A stretch of 48,681 nucleotides of DNA from a virus, in IMG/VR virus record IMGVR_UViG_3300006854_000258, positions 1 through 48,681 of that record; one strand, 5' to 3'. Positions 48,315-48,681 of the stretch are shown one piece after another. The first letter of the stretch is position 1, and every line of letters starts with the position of its first letter. Made by a program: the position numbers and the translations under genes. Below the pieces are notes generated by a model. The model was given only the letters and a program-made list of their open reading frames with translations. It ran no database searches and was not told where the DNA came from.

Positions 48315-48516
48315 CGAATGGCGGAAGGTTCGACGACAACTTCGCAAGGTCGGGTAGCCGCGGGTTGCCACCGCGGAGCGCGATTTGCCCCGGAACGAGG
48401 GAAGCCGCATAACGTCGCCTCGCAAGCGACGGCGGGCGTTCACTAACGGGGTCCTGCCGACCACCAAACACGCCGACGCCGCGGCCCCTCCGCGAGCGTC
48501 ACTACCACCGAGCCTG
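48315..48516. other. Structured non-coding stretch with hairpins
   Basis: No gene seen. CCGCGG-GTTGCCA-CCGCGG (48351-48375 region) and CGTCGC-CTCGCAA-GCGACG (48413-48431) are 6-base stems with 7-base loops, like isolated tRNA arms, but no complete tRNA folds around them by eye. Possibly further tRNA remnants or a structured RNA. Confidence 0.3.
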
Positions 48517-48681
48517 ATGCCGAAGCTGCGCCGCACGGTTGTCAAAGCCAGCGATCTCGAGCGCTCGTTCAGCCGGCACCTGCGGTGGTGCTGCTCGGAG
48601 TGTCTGCACCTCTTCAGCCTCGATCCCGACGATCCTCGCGTCGGTTCGGGGCGCTGCCCGTCGTGCCCGAAGTGCGGCGCG
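48517..48681 (+). CDS. Zinc-ribbon protein, 3' end cut by the window
   Basis: 55 codons with no stop before the window end. A basic N-terminus (PKLRRTVVKASDLERSFSRH) then CCSEC near residue 25 and CPSCPKCGA near 47, a zinc ribbon. If base 48681 joins base 1, the frame continues in phase into the gene at 1-411 and yields about 191 residues with several zinc sites. ATG 48517 is the likely start. Confidence 0.55.
   Translation, partial: MPKLRRTVVKASDLERSFSRHLRWCCSECLHLFSLDPDDPRVGSGRCPSCPKCGA

Noticed and set aside
48413-48431. A second tRNA (anticodon-like loop CTCGCAA)
   Set aside because: Only one arm is present; I could not build D, T and acceptor arms around it.
1-48681. Integrase, excisionase or CI-type repressor
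   Set aside because: Searched by eye for tyrosine/serine recombinase motifs and classical repressor HTH proteins; only small RHH, Fis-like and winged-helix candidates were found, which do not show a lysogeny module.

Overview
This window is a tailed-phage (or prophage-derived) genome with high GC content, a contractile tail and dense gene packing; most neighbours overlap by ATGA or GTGA. It carries a DUF3383-type sheath, DUF3277-type tube, DUF1073-type portal, DUF2184-type capsid, short tape measure and gp47/J baseplate, so it is a myovirus-type particle. The host is not given. A small protein at 41776 resembles a sigma-region-4-like family I know mainly from Myxococcota and related delta-proteobacteria, and codon use is strongly GC-ending, so a myxobacterial or similar soil host is the best guess. 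I see no integrase and no clear lysogeny repressor.

Layout. (1) 1-5797, plus strand: an accessory operon with a zinc-finger protein, a stand-alone response-regulator receiver domain, a HicA-like protein, small zinc proteins, an ASCH protein, a YpsA-like SLOG protein, a PAPS-reductase-like PP-loop protein and a C5 cytosine methyltransferase. A second long reading frame runs through the methyltransferase gene and looks coding. (2) 5794-10477, minus strand: an inverted head block with RHH regulator, portal, collagen-like fibre, MuF-type head protein and an Acb2-like anti-CBASS protein. (3) 10584-31562, plus strand: protease/scaffold, decoration protein, capsid, connectors, a glycosyltransferase-methyltransferase fusion, sheath, tube, tail chaperone with a probable -1 frameshift, tape measure, baseplate, fibres, and a lysis cassette (holin, nested spanins, amidase).

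(4) 31559-41297, minus strand: two membrane proteins, then a recombination and early operon with a RuvC-like resolvase, DUF5131 protein, RecT, YqaJ exonuclease and about fifteen small proteins, many with zinc-binding cysteines. (5) 41298-41488: a divergent control region full of dyads. (6) 41489-47364, plus strand: sigma-region-4-like protein, DnaB-N-like protein, HerA-type ATPase, DUF1643 protein, Fis-like protein and a D5-type primase-helicase. (7) 47365-48681: an AT-rich intergenic segment, a probable terminase small subunit, an intrinsic terminator, a degenerate tRNA-fMet-like sequence and the start of a zinc-ribbon gene cut by the window end.

How it works together: the early blocks (4 and 6) supply recombination and replication, blocks 2 and 3 build and release the particle, and block 1 plus Acb2 look like host-takeover, DNA-modification and anti-defence functions. 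A short AT-rich element, roughly GnACAAAATTTGyGC, recurs upstream of genes in all the non-structural blocks and is the best candidate for a shared regulatory site. No terminase large subunit was recognised anywhere in the window.
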